A DNA stretch of 64,000 bases. It comes from Linnemannia elongata. Taxonomy: Eukaryota; Mortierellomycota; Mortierellomycetes; Mortierellales; Mortierellaceae. Made by a program: the position numbers and the translations under genes. The stretch spans positions 2,542,001 through 2,606,000 of the forward strand of contig JAXBDG010000007.1 of assembly GCA_036320915.1 (NCBI GenBank), written 5' to 3'. Positions 23,765-33,945 of the stretch are shown here, piece by piece. How positions within the stretch are numbered: position 1 is the first letter of the stretch; each line of letters begins with the position of its first letter. The notes below the pieces were generated by a model, which was not told where the DNA came from, searched no databases, and saw only the letters and a program-made list of their open reading frames with translations.

Positions 23765-25702
23765 ATGTCCCCGTTCAATGTCCCAGAACTGATAGACCTT
23801 ATCGGCCGTCATCTTACATCGCACGACTTGGCCGCGTGTGTTCTCGTCACCAGGTCCTGGAACAACTTCTTTACTCCTCGTCTCTGGCGCACTGTCTTAA
23901 AACCCGTCGTTCATCCTGGAGAAGGCTATTGCCGCTACAATCACCACAGTGGCCTTTGTCGAATGGTTCTGAGTGATTATCTTTTGGCCACCCAGCAGCA
24001 GCAGGAACACCACCAGGAGCATGAAGATTCGCACAACCGTCCAGTCGGGGCGGATGCGCTGACAAGAAACGGTCGTTGGGTACATGAGTTGAGTGTCGGA
24101 GACCATGACTTTCACCGTCCACAGTCTTCATCTACATCGACTCTGTTTCTGTCGGAAACATCTTTACCTACCGCCTCTGTTGCTGTCGATGCTACTTCTG
24201 CTGCTACTGCTGCCACTGCTTCTGTTGTTGCCTCGGCTCCCGTTCCGACAAAAGAGGAGTTGTTATCTCACCTACTCAAACGATGCACCAACATACAGCA
24301 ACTCAACCTCTCGGGCTACATCACTACCCCGCAGAGTCAAGACTTTTGGTGCGACCTCATCCAAACCGGACTCTCTACCACAAAGATTATCAACCTCAGC
24401 CTGTCTATCGAAACGAATTGCGAGGAGCTGTCGTTTATGCCGGCGCCGTTTATTCAAGGTTCCACAGTGCTGAAGAGGCTGGCTCTTCAGTTATCATGCG
24501 AACACCGTTATTTCCCTCAGCACCACTGGAGAGGGGAGCCAGAAGCGGGGGATACTAAACACGAGGCGAGGGTTGCGGAGGAAAACGAAGAAGAAGGGAT
24601 GCTACCTTCGTTGGAAGAACTATCAGTGACCTATGATGCGATATATCCTTATCTGACAACATGCATGTACCCTCGTCCGCCTATCTGGCCCCGCCTCCTG
24701 AGACGATGCCCCAACCTCGAAAGTCTCTATACCAATACCTCCGATCATCGCTGGATCCAAGCCATGCAAGCCTGTGTCTCCCTCAGGAGCCTAGAGATCG
24801 AGATACTAAAGCCTGATTCTTGTCAACTCCTTGCTACAGCCATCAAGACCTATCTCCCTAACCTAGACACCATCATCATCCATTCCGAAGATTGGGAACT
24901 AACAGACGAGGATAAGGCACCAGTAGTTTCTGCGTGTCAGAAGGGATGGCGGTCTATTGGAGTCGCTCAAGCAGGTCCTCTCACTGTTGAGGCTGTTGTG
25001 AAGCATTGTTCGACTCTCGAGGTGCTCAATTTGAGAAAGGCGCATGGCCTTACAAGTAAACTCATGGTCCAAATTTTGTCGTCTAGTCCGAGACTGGAGA
25101 CGTTTGTTACATTGATCGAGGACCACTATGAAAACGACGGGCTGTGCAGTGATGAGGATACTTACTTCTTGGCTGAAGACTTTATCGACGCTGCCGGTCC
25201 GTCGTCCGACCCTCTCAGACCATGGGCCTGTGAATCCTCACTCAAGGTCTTCTGCGCCAAGATCACTGGGATTCCTAGACCAGACATCACCCAGACCTTT
25301 TCTGGACAACCACTCGAAGAAAGCATGGCCTTTCCTGAAACCTATCCGGGCCAAAGTCTCGATCTCCAAGGCCGAGTTTATGAGCGTTTTGCAAGGCTGA
25401 CACGATTAGAGCGGCTTGAGTTGGCGCACGAGGACAGATATCTCGATTATGAGCATAGGGATAACTGGACTGAGGAGGAAGAAGAGGACTTTGATGCTAT
25501 GGATTATCAGTATGCTTGTTTACAGATGAGTTTGAAGAGTGGGTTGAGGAGGTTGGAGGGGTTGAAAGAGTTGAGAGTTTTGGGTGTTTCGCGGATGAAT
25601 GTTTGTTTTGGAGTGGAAGAGAAGTGGTGGATGAAGGAGAATTGGCCTTGGCTTGAGAAGATTGATTGTGGTCGGTCTGCAGATGCCCTCTATCAGAAAT
25701 AA
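23765..25702 (+). CDS. F-box/LRR (RNI-like) protein, type A, copy 1
   Basis: Intronless, 645 residues. The N-terminus is an F-box-like domain (FNVPELIDLIGRHLTSHDLAACVLVTRSWNNFF, quoted here only as motif positions 4 to 36) that would bind Skp1 in an SCF ubiquitin ligase. An Ala/Thr/Ser-rich low-complexity insert follows (about residues 120-160), then a ribonuclease-inhibitor-like leucine-rich fold with CTNIQQLNLSG, CPNLESLYTN, LRSLEIEIL, CSTLEVLNLRKAHGL and LEGLKELRVLGVSRM. The ATG at 23765 is preferred over one 45 bp upstream because the family consensus begins two residues later, and a TATA box fits that start. Closest relative in the window is 31281-33269. It ends 12 bp from the convergent gene at 25715. 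The substrate is unknown. Confidence 0.85.
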   Translation: MSPFNVPELIDLIGRHLTSHDLAACVLVTRSWNNFFTPRLWRTVLKPVVHPGEGYCRYNHHSGLCRMVLSDYLLATQQQQEHHQEHEDSHNRPVGADALTRNGRWVHELSVGDHDFHRPQSSSTSTLFLSETSLPTASVAVDATSAATAATASVVASAPVPTKEELLSHLLKRCTNIQQLNLSGYITTPQSQDFWCDLIQTGLSTTKIINLSLSIETNCEELSFMPAPFIQGSTVLKRLALQLSCEHRYFPQHHWRGEPEAGDTKHEARVAEENEEEGMLPSLEELSVTYDAIYPYLTTCMYPRPPIWPRLLRRCPNLESLYTNTSDHRWIQAMQACVSLRSLEIEILKPDSCQLLATAIKTYLPNLDTIIIHSEDWELTDEDKAPVVSACQKGWRSIGVAQAGPLTVEAVVKHCSTLEVLNLRKAHGLTSKLMVQILSSSPRLETFVTLIEDHYENDGLCSDEDTYFLAEDFIDAAGPSSDPLRPWACESSLKVFCAKITGIPRPDITQTFSGQPLEESMAFPETYPGQSLDLQGRVYERFARLTRLERLELAHEDRYLDYEHRDNWTEEEEEDFDAMDYQYACLQMSLKSGLRRLEGLKELRVLGVSRMNVCFGVEEKWWMKENWPWLEKIDCGRSADALYQK

Positions 25703-25714
25703 TTTACAGTTTAT

Positions 25715-28675
25715 TTAAATCCAAACCATATTGCCATTCGCCTTAGTTATGGCACGCCCGAAATCCATCTGCTGCCTGAATGTATAGAAGACACTGTCCA
25801 TTAAACCAGGGGCTCCTTTAGCCTGAATAGCCTCCTTCCAATCGGACAGGTCTTGGGCCGCAACCTTGACCTCCGTCAGCCATGGCGCGGCCTTGATAAT
25901 GAACTGAACAATGTCGTCACAGATCTTGGATTTACTCCAGGTGATATCGACCTTGACAGAGAAACGCACAGATGGTGGGAATGATGGGTGGTTGAATACG
26001 GCGAGAATTCCCTTGGAAATGGAATCTGTCAAAGACGAGCATTCCAGTTCGATGGACTGGATCATCGAAACATCGCCCTGCGATAGCAGCGCGTCAAATG
26101 CCGGACCGGTCCAGAAAGGAGATGACAGTTTGGCGTTTGAAATCTTGACCTTTGTGAGTCGGTTTCCGTACGCCTTGAGAAGTGGCACCAAGGGAGTTGA
26201 AGAGAGCTCAGTCGACAAGATCTCCAGCGTCGTCGCATTTCCATCTTGTGGGACTAAAGCAGAAAGTTGGATCTGGCCCCGGTAAACCCTCACAATCTGC
26301 AAACTAGTCATGGAGCCCATTGTTGCTGCCACCGTCCGGACGGTCTCAAAAACATTACAGAGTTCATGCAGTTGACAACGAATCCATAGTTCTCGAAGAC
26401 CCGGGTTATTGAGAATGATGTCAGTTAATGTCGAGAGGTGCGTTCCGACGGGGAGATGGATTTCCGTCCGGATCTGGAGAAGACGGAGGTTGGTCACTCC
26501 TGTCAGTAGCGGACTTGACGGATCGGACACCCAGAGGTCGACGGAATCAGGTGCGCCTTCCTCATACCGGACAGAGATGCAGTTCAAAGCGCCAGACTGG
26601 AGTGAGAGTTTTTTGAGAGCGGAGGTTGTGCTAAAGACCTTTTTGATAGCAGCATAAGCCCCAGGGAGATCGGTGGATTCGATAGACAACTCATGTAGCA
26701 TAGGACTGTGCCTAATCAGGTCCAGCACCTTGGCTCCCTCCTTCTTCCAGTTGACTTGGTCCGTGACCTTGAGCCTTCTCAACTCCGTCATCCTGACTGA
26801 GAAACTGGTGTCGGAGAAAAATCCCTTGTATCCGCTCAGCACAAAGGTGTACAACTTGGCATTGACCATCAAATCCCACAGTGGATTGGACCCCTTTGTC
26901 CTCCCCAGAAAGGACGACACCGACGGAGCAGTCTTGAACGACAGTTCCAGACAGAAAAGGTTGGATCGATGGACGGCATCCCGAAGCGCCATCAGATCGT
27001 TGACGTTCGTCTCCCAGGCGAGGGTTACGTTGAGTTCTTGGATGGCACGCCCGCGTTCCATTGCCCGGTAGAACTGTCCTGCAGTGATGCTACTCGACAG
27101 TGTGATGTCGACTCGACCGGTGTGCTCCTCCAATAGCCCCCCGTTGACCTGGATGATATCAACCAGCTCTCTCACCGCAGTAGTGTTGTAAGAGGATCGG
27201 TAGTGGTCGAGACAAACCCATTTGACATGTCCCTCCTTGGTGACGATCCGGTAGAGGTTCCCCAGCACTTGATAAGAATCCTTGTTCTTCAGGAACGTCC
27301 CCAGCCGTCGCAGATCCGCTCCTTCCAATGCCTCAAGCTCATCTGCATAACTGTGTCCCCTGCCATTCTGTGCCACCTTCCTGCCATTTTGCAGATTCTG
27401 GGCTTCCGACAGCGCCAGGAGATAAGTGATCGCCTGGTTGACGCCGGGCTCAATGTTATTCGAGAAATGGTCGAGCGAATCCTTGAGCCGGTCGATGGTA
27501 GCCGTCATCTTGAGGGGAATTAGGGCAGGGACAGCCAGACCAGCGACCATGGCTCCATACTTGAGCATATTGAGCATATCCAGAACATAGGATCCATACC
27601 GTCGAAAGAACTCGGTCGGCGTCTCGATATCATACCCCTCATGCCTCGCCAAATGGATATGATGCGGCACACTGCCTCCATTACTCTGCCCAAACCGAGT
27701 ATGCTCCCCACACTCACATAAAAAGTACAGCCGGAACTTGTTCTGAAAAAGCCGGGTCGGGTCCCATCTATCGGAATCCTTGGGCAAGACAATAAAAAGC
27801 CTCGGAATCGGGTACTCATGCAACTCATAGTTCTGGACAAGGATCGCCTGGACTCGGCTTTGGACCAAGGCAAGTCGGTCCAGGGCTTGTTGCTGCATCT
27901 CGACCATACTTTGCTGCATCCCAAACATACTTTGCTGCATCTCGACCATTTGTTGTTGTAGCTCCGAGTTCTTGGCCATCTCGCTTTCCAGGGCAGTAAA
28001 GTGGGTTTGAAAGTCTTCCTTGATGCTGTTGGTGTCCTCGGTTTGACCGCTCCGGACTGCCTGCAGGAATGTGTCGTACAGGTGAACAGAGGTCAAGAAT
28101 TCCTCTTTTGTGGTTGCAGAAACATTTGGTGCTTCCAGAACTGATGCTCTTCGGCTGAGATTCTTTGTGGGTAGTGTTTGTTGGTTACTTGAGCGAGAGG
28201 ATGCTTTTTGAGGAAGAGAGGGTGGCAAGGCTGATGAGGGCAGAGGTGAAAGCAGTGGAGGAGGAGGAGGAGGAGGGGTAGAGACACTCTGGGTGATGAC
28301 TTGAATGACACATCCTGGCTGGTACTGAATTCGAAGAGGCTGTAACCTATTGTATTTCGAAAGAGAGAATGCAAAGAGATATAGCCTTGCCCATTAGCCC
28401 CAAAAACAACAATCCACCACGCATGCATCATTTCATTCTATCGCTACGTTCCCCTGTTCTCGAACTATCCCATACCTGTTCCCTTCCGAATCGGCCATCA
28501 TGCCAACAATACGCTTCCCGTTCAGGAGTCGAGTAACGCCCGGAAACGTATCCTGAATGTCATCGTACATAATGAATGCTCGCCCTTGGGTCCGCTCGGT
28601 GCCTGGGAAGACTTGAATCTCGATGGTCTCGGTTCCTGATGTGAATTCTTGCCAGTCATTGTTGGTCGCTGCCAT
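25715..28675 (-). CDS. large RNI-like repeat protein with coiled coil, function unknown
   Basis: Two exons on the minus strand, 28675-28476 and 28346-25715 (129-bp intron), give 943 residues. In order: a small conserved N-terminal domain (about 1-85; EIQVFPGTERTQGRAF, LNGKRIVGMMADSEGN, PLRIQYQPGCVIQV) that spans the splice junction; a polyproline/Ser linker; a helical segment with a heptad-like coiled coil built from a 21-bp repeat (about 27895-27960); a conserved block PRLFIVLPKDS, FRLYFLCECGEHT, HLARHEGYDI, FFRRYGSYVLDMLNMLKYG; then several hundred residues of LRR/RNI-like repeats. The start is chosen at MAATNNDW because upstream frame is low complexity. I recognise the layout as a multicopy kind of fungal protein but know no characterised member; a signalling or scaffold role would be speculation. 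Confidence 0.8.
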
Positions 28676-29415
28676 GTTGAGTGATATGTGATGGGGGTGA
28701 AGGGTAGAAGGGAAAAGAGAAGGGAGGAGGGGCGGGGATGAGAGGAGGAGGGAGAAGGAGGGAGAGAGAGAGAAAAGGGAAAAGTTGCATGTTTCGAGCA
28801 GACATGAAAGAAAGAGAAATACCAAGACGAACGAAAACAAACCAAAAGTCCGAGGGGTGTTGATAATTGATATGGCAGCAATCCCGCAAAAAGGTTAGCG
28901 CAAAAGGCACAGAAAGTAAACAAAGAGCATTTTTTTTAGCGAAAAACGTGTGCACATGCAGTCGATAGATCGCACTGAAGCAAACAAAGGAGGAAAGCTT
29001 AAAAGAGGGTAAAATGACAATGGGAGAATAGAATGGGGAGAATGGACGGGCCGACGAGGAGGCGAAGGAAACTGGCTGCCTTGCTTGACATACCATGGGC
29101 GGATATGAGACCCAGGTGTTGCTTCTTGTCTGGTTCCCGACTGACTGATCCTCCTGGTAGCTATTGCCACCAACTCTAAGCGTCTCAGGAACCATCATGT
29201 CTCGTATCAGAGACATCCTTTTCCCTTGGTCAAGAACAATATCATAATGGAAATAAGGTTCGTTCACACGCAGCATCTTTTTACCACACCCACCCTCCAT
29301 CTCTTTTTCTTTCTTCTCTCCGCTCATCCCATTGGCATATATCTTGCTTTCCGTACCCTCCTTCTTTACACAAACACAAACACTTTAACACAGCCCTTTC
29401 TCTACACCGTTTCCA
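28676..29415. promoter_or_regulatory. intergenic region, promoter of the minus-strand RNI protein
   Basis: 740 bp with no gene. A GA-rich block lies directly upstream of the minus-strand start (about 28680-28790). ORFs here on the minus strand are Ser/Pro/Leu-rich translations of that block and are not supported as protein. Confidence 0.5.
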
Positions 29416-30963
29416 ATGTTCTTATTCAACATTCCAGGGCTGTCTGACTACATCGGTTGCTATCTTTCAATCTTCGACCTTTCGCTGAGTGTCCACGCGA
29501 GCAAGGCCTAACAGGATATTTTACACCACTCCCTCCTCTGGCGCGCATTCCCACAAGAGTTTCCCCAAGAGCATCACGGAGGAATCGGCCAGCGCGGACG
29601 AGGAGACTAGGATTTGGAAGGTGGGGCTATCGTTTATTAATGGCCGATCACAACAACACACGCCAACCGTAGCTGCGATATCGTCTCAAGTACGAGTCAG
29701 ATCAATTGCTAACGGTGATATCAAGAATACTGGACTCGATATCTGGATGCCCCTTTTACAGAGCAGAGGAAATTTAATGATCCGGAGCGACTGTCTCCTC
29801 TTTGTACGCTCCGCCTGCCGCACCTGTAGTCGCACTAGCCCGACCAATATGGGTACAGTTTCTATTCTGTCACAACGTGTGGATCCATGTGCTCAAGTAA
29901 TGTTCCATCATTCAGAGAATGCGACTTTCTGGATATGACTTGGACATAATAAACCTAATGTACTGCCATTTACGGCCTTTCGGAGACCATCACGTCCGCA
30001 TCATATCAATCTTATAGTCCATCAATCACGGATCCTGCCCATTTTGCTCATTTTGTGCCCATCACGGCTCTAGGGTCTTACCATTCACATCACTTGCGTA
30101 TTCTACGGCTTCAAACCTGAGGACAACGCGGTTCGAGAGCATAAAATGGCTGCTGTTGAGGAGAGGAGACCATTGCCGACTTTGAGGTCTGTGAGCATCA
30201 CTTCAAAGTATAGGAACTTCTTGCCACCATCTTACACTCGCTTCCTTGGCCGATGCGCCAAACCCCAGGACCTCCATATTCCATCTTTTGAACGGCACTG
30301 GACCCATGCTCTGGAGAGTTGTACCCATCTCAAGACACTCAAAATTGACTTTCTTAGTGATGAAACGATCCAATCCTCCCCAATGACTCTCAAGACCGGT
30401 CTGTCGAGCCTTGACGCTATTTAAGTTGGGATATTGAAACACAAAATCAACCGCTGGGTGTGGCTCCCATGATTTAAGCATGCCGGTCAGGTTGGTGATC
30501 TTTTCATCTTCCTAGTCTGAGCGACCCGCTGTAGACGCCCTCCTGATTAAGCATTGCTCCATCCCGGAGATGTCGAGAGTGAAATGGACATACGGTCTGA
30601 CTGGCAATTACATACTACAGATCCTATATTCCAGCCCGAGATTGGAGTCGGGAAAAGAGGACCGGTGGCCTAATGACTACGCGGACGTCGATATGCAGAT
30701 AGATCACCATTTTAACCACCAGTGCACCTATTTAAATATGATACTCGGGAGCAAGCTACGGATATTGGAAGGATCGAAGGATTCGAGGGTGTTTGGTGCG
30801 GTACGGATGACGACCAAGATCGGCGTTGAGGGGGTTCAATGAGTGGCCCAAATTGATGATGATTGGTGGGTTGAATGTTGACAGAGTGGAGAAGGAGGCT
30901 GAGGAATGGTTGCAGGTTGAGTGTCCAATGATCTTCTCTGTGCCTTGTAACCGCATTCACTGA
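29416..30963 (+). pseudogene. F-box/LRR type A pseudogene
   Basis: Begins with a recognisable F-box start (MFLFNIPGLSDYIGCYLS) but hits TAA at codon 32 (29509-29511). Later scattered blocks match the intact type A genes in the right order: SYTRFLGRCAKPQDLHIP and CTHLKTLKIDFL (30230-30420), ILQILYSSPRLES (30610-30650), LRILEGSKDSRVFGAVRM followed by TKIGVEGVQ then TGA (about 30755-30842), and the C-terminal EEWLQVECP with VPCNRIH and TGA at 30961-30963. Large parts of the central LRR are missing or unrecognisable. This is a decayed third copy lying between the two well-matched copies at 23765 and 31281. Confidence 0.85.
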
Positions 30964-31037
30964 GGCGGAACCATGCAACATAACTCCTTCGCTCACCATG
31001 TCCAAAAACAGCCTCCAGCTCACATCAACGCGCCACC

Positions 31038-31150
31038 ATGTCTCTCACTATGCAAAGCCGAGAAAGAAATGAATAACTTTCGAATGTCATATCTGCTACG
31101 CTTTTCAGGGGGCTAATGATTTTCTAACCTACTATAAATGTGGAGTCTCT
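31038..31150 (+). promoter_or_regulatory. promoter block of second F-box gene with TATA box
   Basis: TATAAAT at 31133-31139, about 148 bp before ATG 31281. Aligns by eye with 23541-23640, with a short insertion of about 12 bp after ACTATGCAA and a diverged stretch before the TATA box. Confidence 0.75.
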
Positions 31151-31280
31151 TCCATCGTTGTCCTCCAGCATTAACTGAAACATCCTCCTCATTCCCATAC
31201 CCAAATCCTTCTTTCACGCTCTCGTTAATTTTTTCTTTCTCTCTTGAATCCCTCCACCGGCAGCACTCACCCACCCGATC

Positions 31281-33269
31281 ATGTCCCTTTTCAACGTCCC
31301 AGAACTGGATGATCTTGTCGGCACTCATCTTACCTCACGCGACCTGACCGCATGTGTTCTCGTCAACAAGTCTTGGAACAACCTCTTTACTCCTCGTCTC
31401 TGGCGCACTGTCGTGAGACCATTCGATCGTGGAGGACGACGTCGTCGCTGCTATCACCGCAGTAGCTTTTGTCGAATGGTTCTGAGTGACTATCTTTTGG
31501 CCGCCCAGCAGCAGCAGGAGCACCACCAGGAGGATGAAGATTCGCACAACCGTCCAGTCTGGTCGGATGCGCTGACAAGAAACGGTCGTTGGGTACGCGA
31601 GTTGAGTGTCGGAGATCATGACTTTCTCCCTCCACAATCTTCATCTTTACCTATCGCCCCTGTTGATTTTAACGCTACCGCCGCTGCTGCTGCTTCTGTT
31701 GTCGCCTCGGCTCCCGTTCCAACCAATAGGGAGTTATTATATCATCTGCTTAATCGATGCACCAACATACAACAACTCGACCTTTTGGCTTACATCTCAA
31801 CCCCGCAGAGTCAAGACTTTTGGTGCGACCTCATCCAAACCGGTCTCCCTACAACAACGATCATCGACCTCAAACTGTCTATCAAAACGAATTGCGAGGA
31901 GCTGTCGTTTACGCCGGCGCCGTTTATTCAGGGCTCCACAATGCTGAAGAAGTTGACTCTTCACTTACACTGCAAGCACCATCGTTACCCTCCGCACTAC
32001 TGGAGAAGGGAGCCAAAAGCTGGTGACACTGAACAGGAGGCGAAGGTTGGGGAGGAGGACAAAGACGAAGAAGAAGAAGAAGGGCTGCTACCATCGTTGA
32101 AGGAGCTGTCAGTGACCTATGATGAGATGGCAACATACAGTTATCCTCGTCCGCCTATATGGCCCTGCCTCCTGAGACGATGTCCCAACCTCGAGAGTCT
32201 CTATACCAATACCCCCAATAATCACTGGATCCAAGCCATGCAAGCATGTGTCTCCCTCAGGAGCCTAGAGATCGGGATATTAAAATCTGAATCTTGTCGG
32301 CTCCTCGCTACGGCCATCAAGACCTATCTCCCTAACCTTGACTCCATCAAAATCCATGCCGAAGGTTCGCAAATAACAGACGAGGATGGGGCATTAGTGG
32401 TTTCTGCATGTCGGAAGGGATGGCGTTCTATTGAGCTCCTCAATGCGCGTTCTCTCACCGTTGAGGCTGCTGTGAAGCATTGTTCGACCCTCGAGGTGCT
32501 CAATTTGAGAGAGGCGCATGGTCTTACTAGTAAAATCATGATCCAGATCTTGTCGTCTAGTCCGAGACTGGAGACGTTTGTTACACTGCTTGAGGACGAC
32601 TATGCTGACAACAAAAGGTGCAATCAAGACTCTACTCACTTCGTGGCTGAGGACTTTATCGACGCCGCCACCACCGCTACCGATGTCGATGCCGACGCTA
32701 CCCATCCGCCGTCCGACCTCCTCAGATCATGGGCCTGCGAGTCTACGCTCAAGGTCTTCCGCGCTAAGATCACTGGGATCCCAAGGCCAGATATCATGCA
32801 AACCTACTCTGGAGGACCACTCAAAGAGGGCATGGGCCTTCCTGAAGCCTACCCGGGCCAAAGTCTCGATCTCCAAGGCCAAGTTTATGAGCGTCTTGCA
32901 AGGCTGAAACGATTAGAGCGGTTGGAGTTGGGGCACGAGGACCGATATCTCGATCACAACGTTAGGTATAACTGGAGGGAAAAGGTTAGAAAAGATTTTG
33001 ATGATATGGGTTATCAATGCGCTTGTTTAGAGATGAGTTTGAAGAGTGGGTTGAGGAGGTTGGAAGGGTTGAAGGGGTTGAGGGTGTTGAGTGTGGTACG
33101 GATGGCGACCAAGATCGGCGTTGAGGAGGTTCAATGGATGAGTCAGACGTGGCCCAAATTGACAATGATTCATGGGTTGAATGTTGACGGACTGGAGGAG
33201 GAGGCCGATGAATGGTTACATAATGAGAGTCCAACGATCCATTCTGTGCCTTGTATCCGATTTAATTGA
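31281..33269 (+). CDS. F-box/LRR (RNI-like) protein, type A, copy 2
   Basis: Intronless, 662 residues, near-duplicate of 23765-25702. The F-box starts at once (SLFNVPELDDLVGTHL, SRDLTACVLVNKSWN). The His/Gln-rich EHHQEDEDSHNRP segment and the LRR blocks (CTNIQQLDLLA, CPNLESLYTNTP, STLEVLNLREAHGL, LARLKRLERLELGHEDRYLD, EGLKGLRVLSVVRMATK) follow. Differences from copy 1 are concentrated in three low-complexity insertions: a shorter Ala-rich stretch, a longer acidic run of Asp/Glu near 32050-32085, and an extra Asp/Thr/Ala-rich stretch near 32665-32705. Predicted SCF substrate adaptor; target unknown. Start fixed by the immediate F-box and the upstream TATA box. Confidence 0.86.
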   Translation: MSLFNVPELDDLVGTHLTSRDLTACVLVNKSWNNLFTPRLWRTVVRPFDRGGRRRRCYHRSSFCRMVLSDYLLAAQQQQEHHQEDEDSHNRPVWSDALTRNGRWVRELSVGDHDFLPPQSSSLPIAPVDFNATAAAAASVVASAPVPTNRELLYHLLNRCTNIQQLDLLAYISTPQSQDFWCDLIQTGLPTTTIIDLKLSIKTNCEELSFTPAPFIQGSTMLKKLTLHLHCKHHRYPPHYWRREPKAGDTEQEAKVGEEDKDEEEEEGLLPSLKELSVTYDEMATYSYPRPPIWPCLLRRCPNLESLYTNTPNNHWIQAMQACVSLRSLEIGILKSESCRLLATAIKTYLPNLDSIKIHAEGSQITDEDGALVVSACRKGWRSIELLNARSLTVEAAVKHCSTLEVLNLREAHGLTSKIMIQILSSSPRLETFVTLLEDDYADNKRCNQDSTHFVAEDFIDAATTATDVDADATHPPSDLLRSWACESTLKVFRAKITGIPRPDIMQTYSGGPLKEGMGLPEAYPGQSLDLQGQVYERLARLKRLERLELGHEDRYLDHNVRYNWREKVRKDFDDMGYQCACLEMSLKSGLRRLEGLKGLRVLSVVRMATKIGVEEVQWMSQTWPKLTMIHGLNVDGLEEEADEWLHNESPTIHSVPCIRFN

Positions 33270-33945
33270 GGCTTTTTTTTTGACAATACACAGACGTGTC
33301 ACTTAAATCGTTCTCTTCTTGTGTGTGTGTGAATGGGGGAGGTTGCATTGTTGTGTCTATTTACTACTGGAAGTGTATTGTACAAAGTAATTAATGAATG
33401 GTTTGCTGTATGTTCGTTCGGTTGAGCTGGCGCTAGTTAAAGTGCTGCTTTAATAACTATGTTTCTGTGTGTAATGTCCTTTGGCTGTCATAGAGGGTGT
33501 AGTAGGCGTGTTTGAAGGCCGAAGCACTATTTACTCTTTTAATTGGTCAATGTATGGTACGTGCGCATAACACATACTAGTAAAGGCCAACGTGCTAGTC
33601 ATCCATAGAGATATAACTTTCCTCATGGCAACGTAATGGTCCAACTCCATCAGTTTCAGGGGTCGGTCCACAGAGGGAATCGAGTATGAAGTATTAGCAT
33701 CGAAGAAAGGGTGAATGAAGTAGAGTGAGTCAACGGGGTTGTCAGATGGATGAGAAGGTGCGCATAGGTGTATCATCGACTACGTTTGAACAAAGACCAA
33801 CGCACCTTTTTGACAACACCGGTAGCCTGTTGAAGTCTGAAGAAACAGAAATAGAAGCGACAACATTTGGGTGTCTGAGGCTGCTGTGTCCTGCTCCATA
33901 GCTCAACATGAATAGTTCCGCAGGTTTTCATACTAAGCAGCACAG
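33270..33945. other. intergenic region after F-box copy 2
   Basis: AT-rich sequence with a GTGTGTGTG run near 33320. Short ORFs here have no recognisable content. The minus-strand region 33773-33945 may be a degraded 3' extension of the neighbouring Sel1 pseudogene, but I see no clear repeat in it. Confidence 0.45.
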
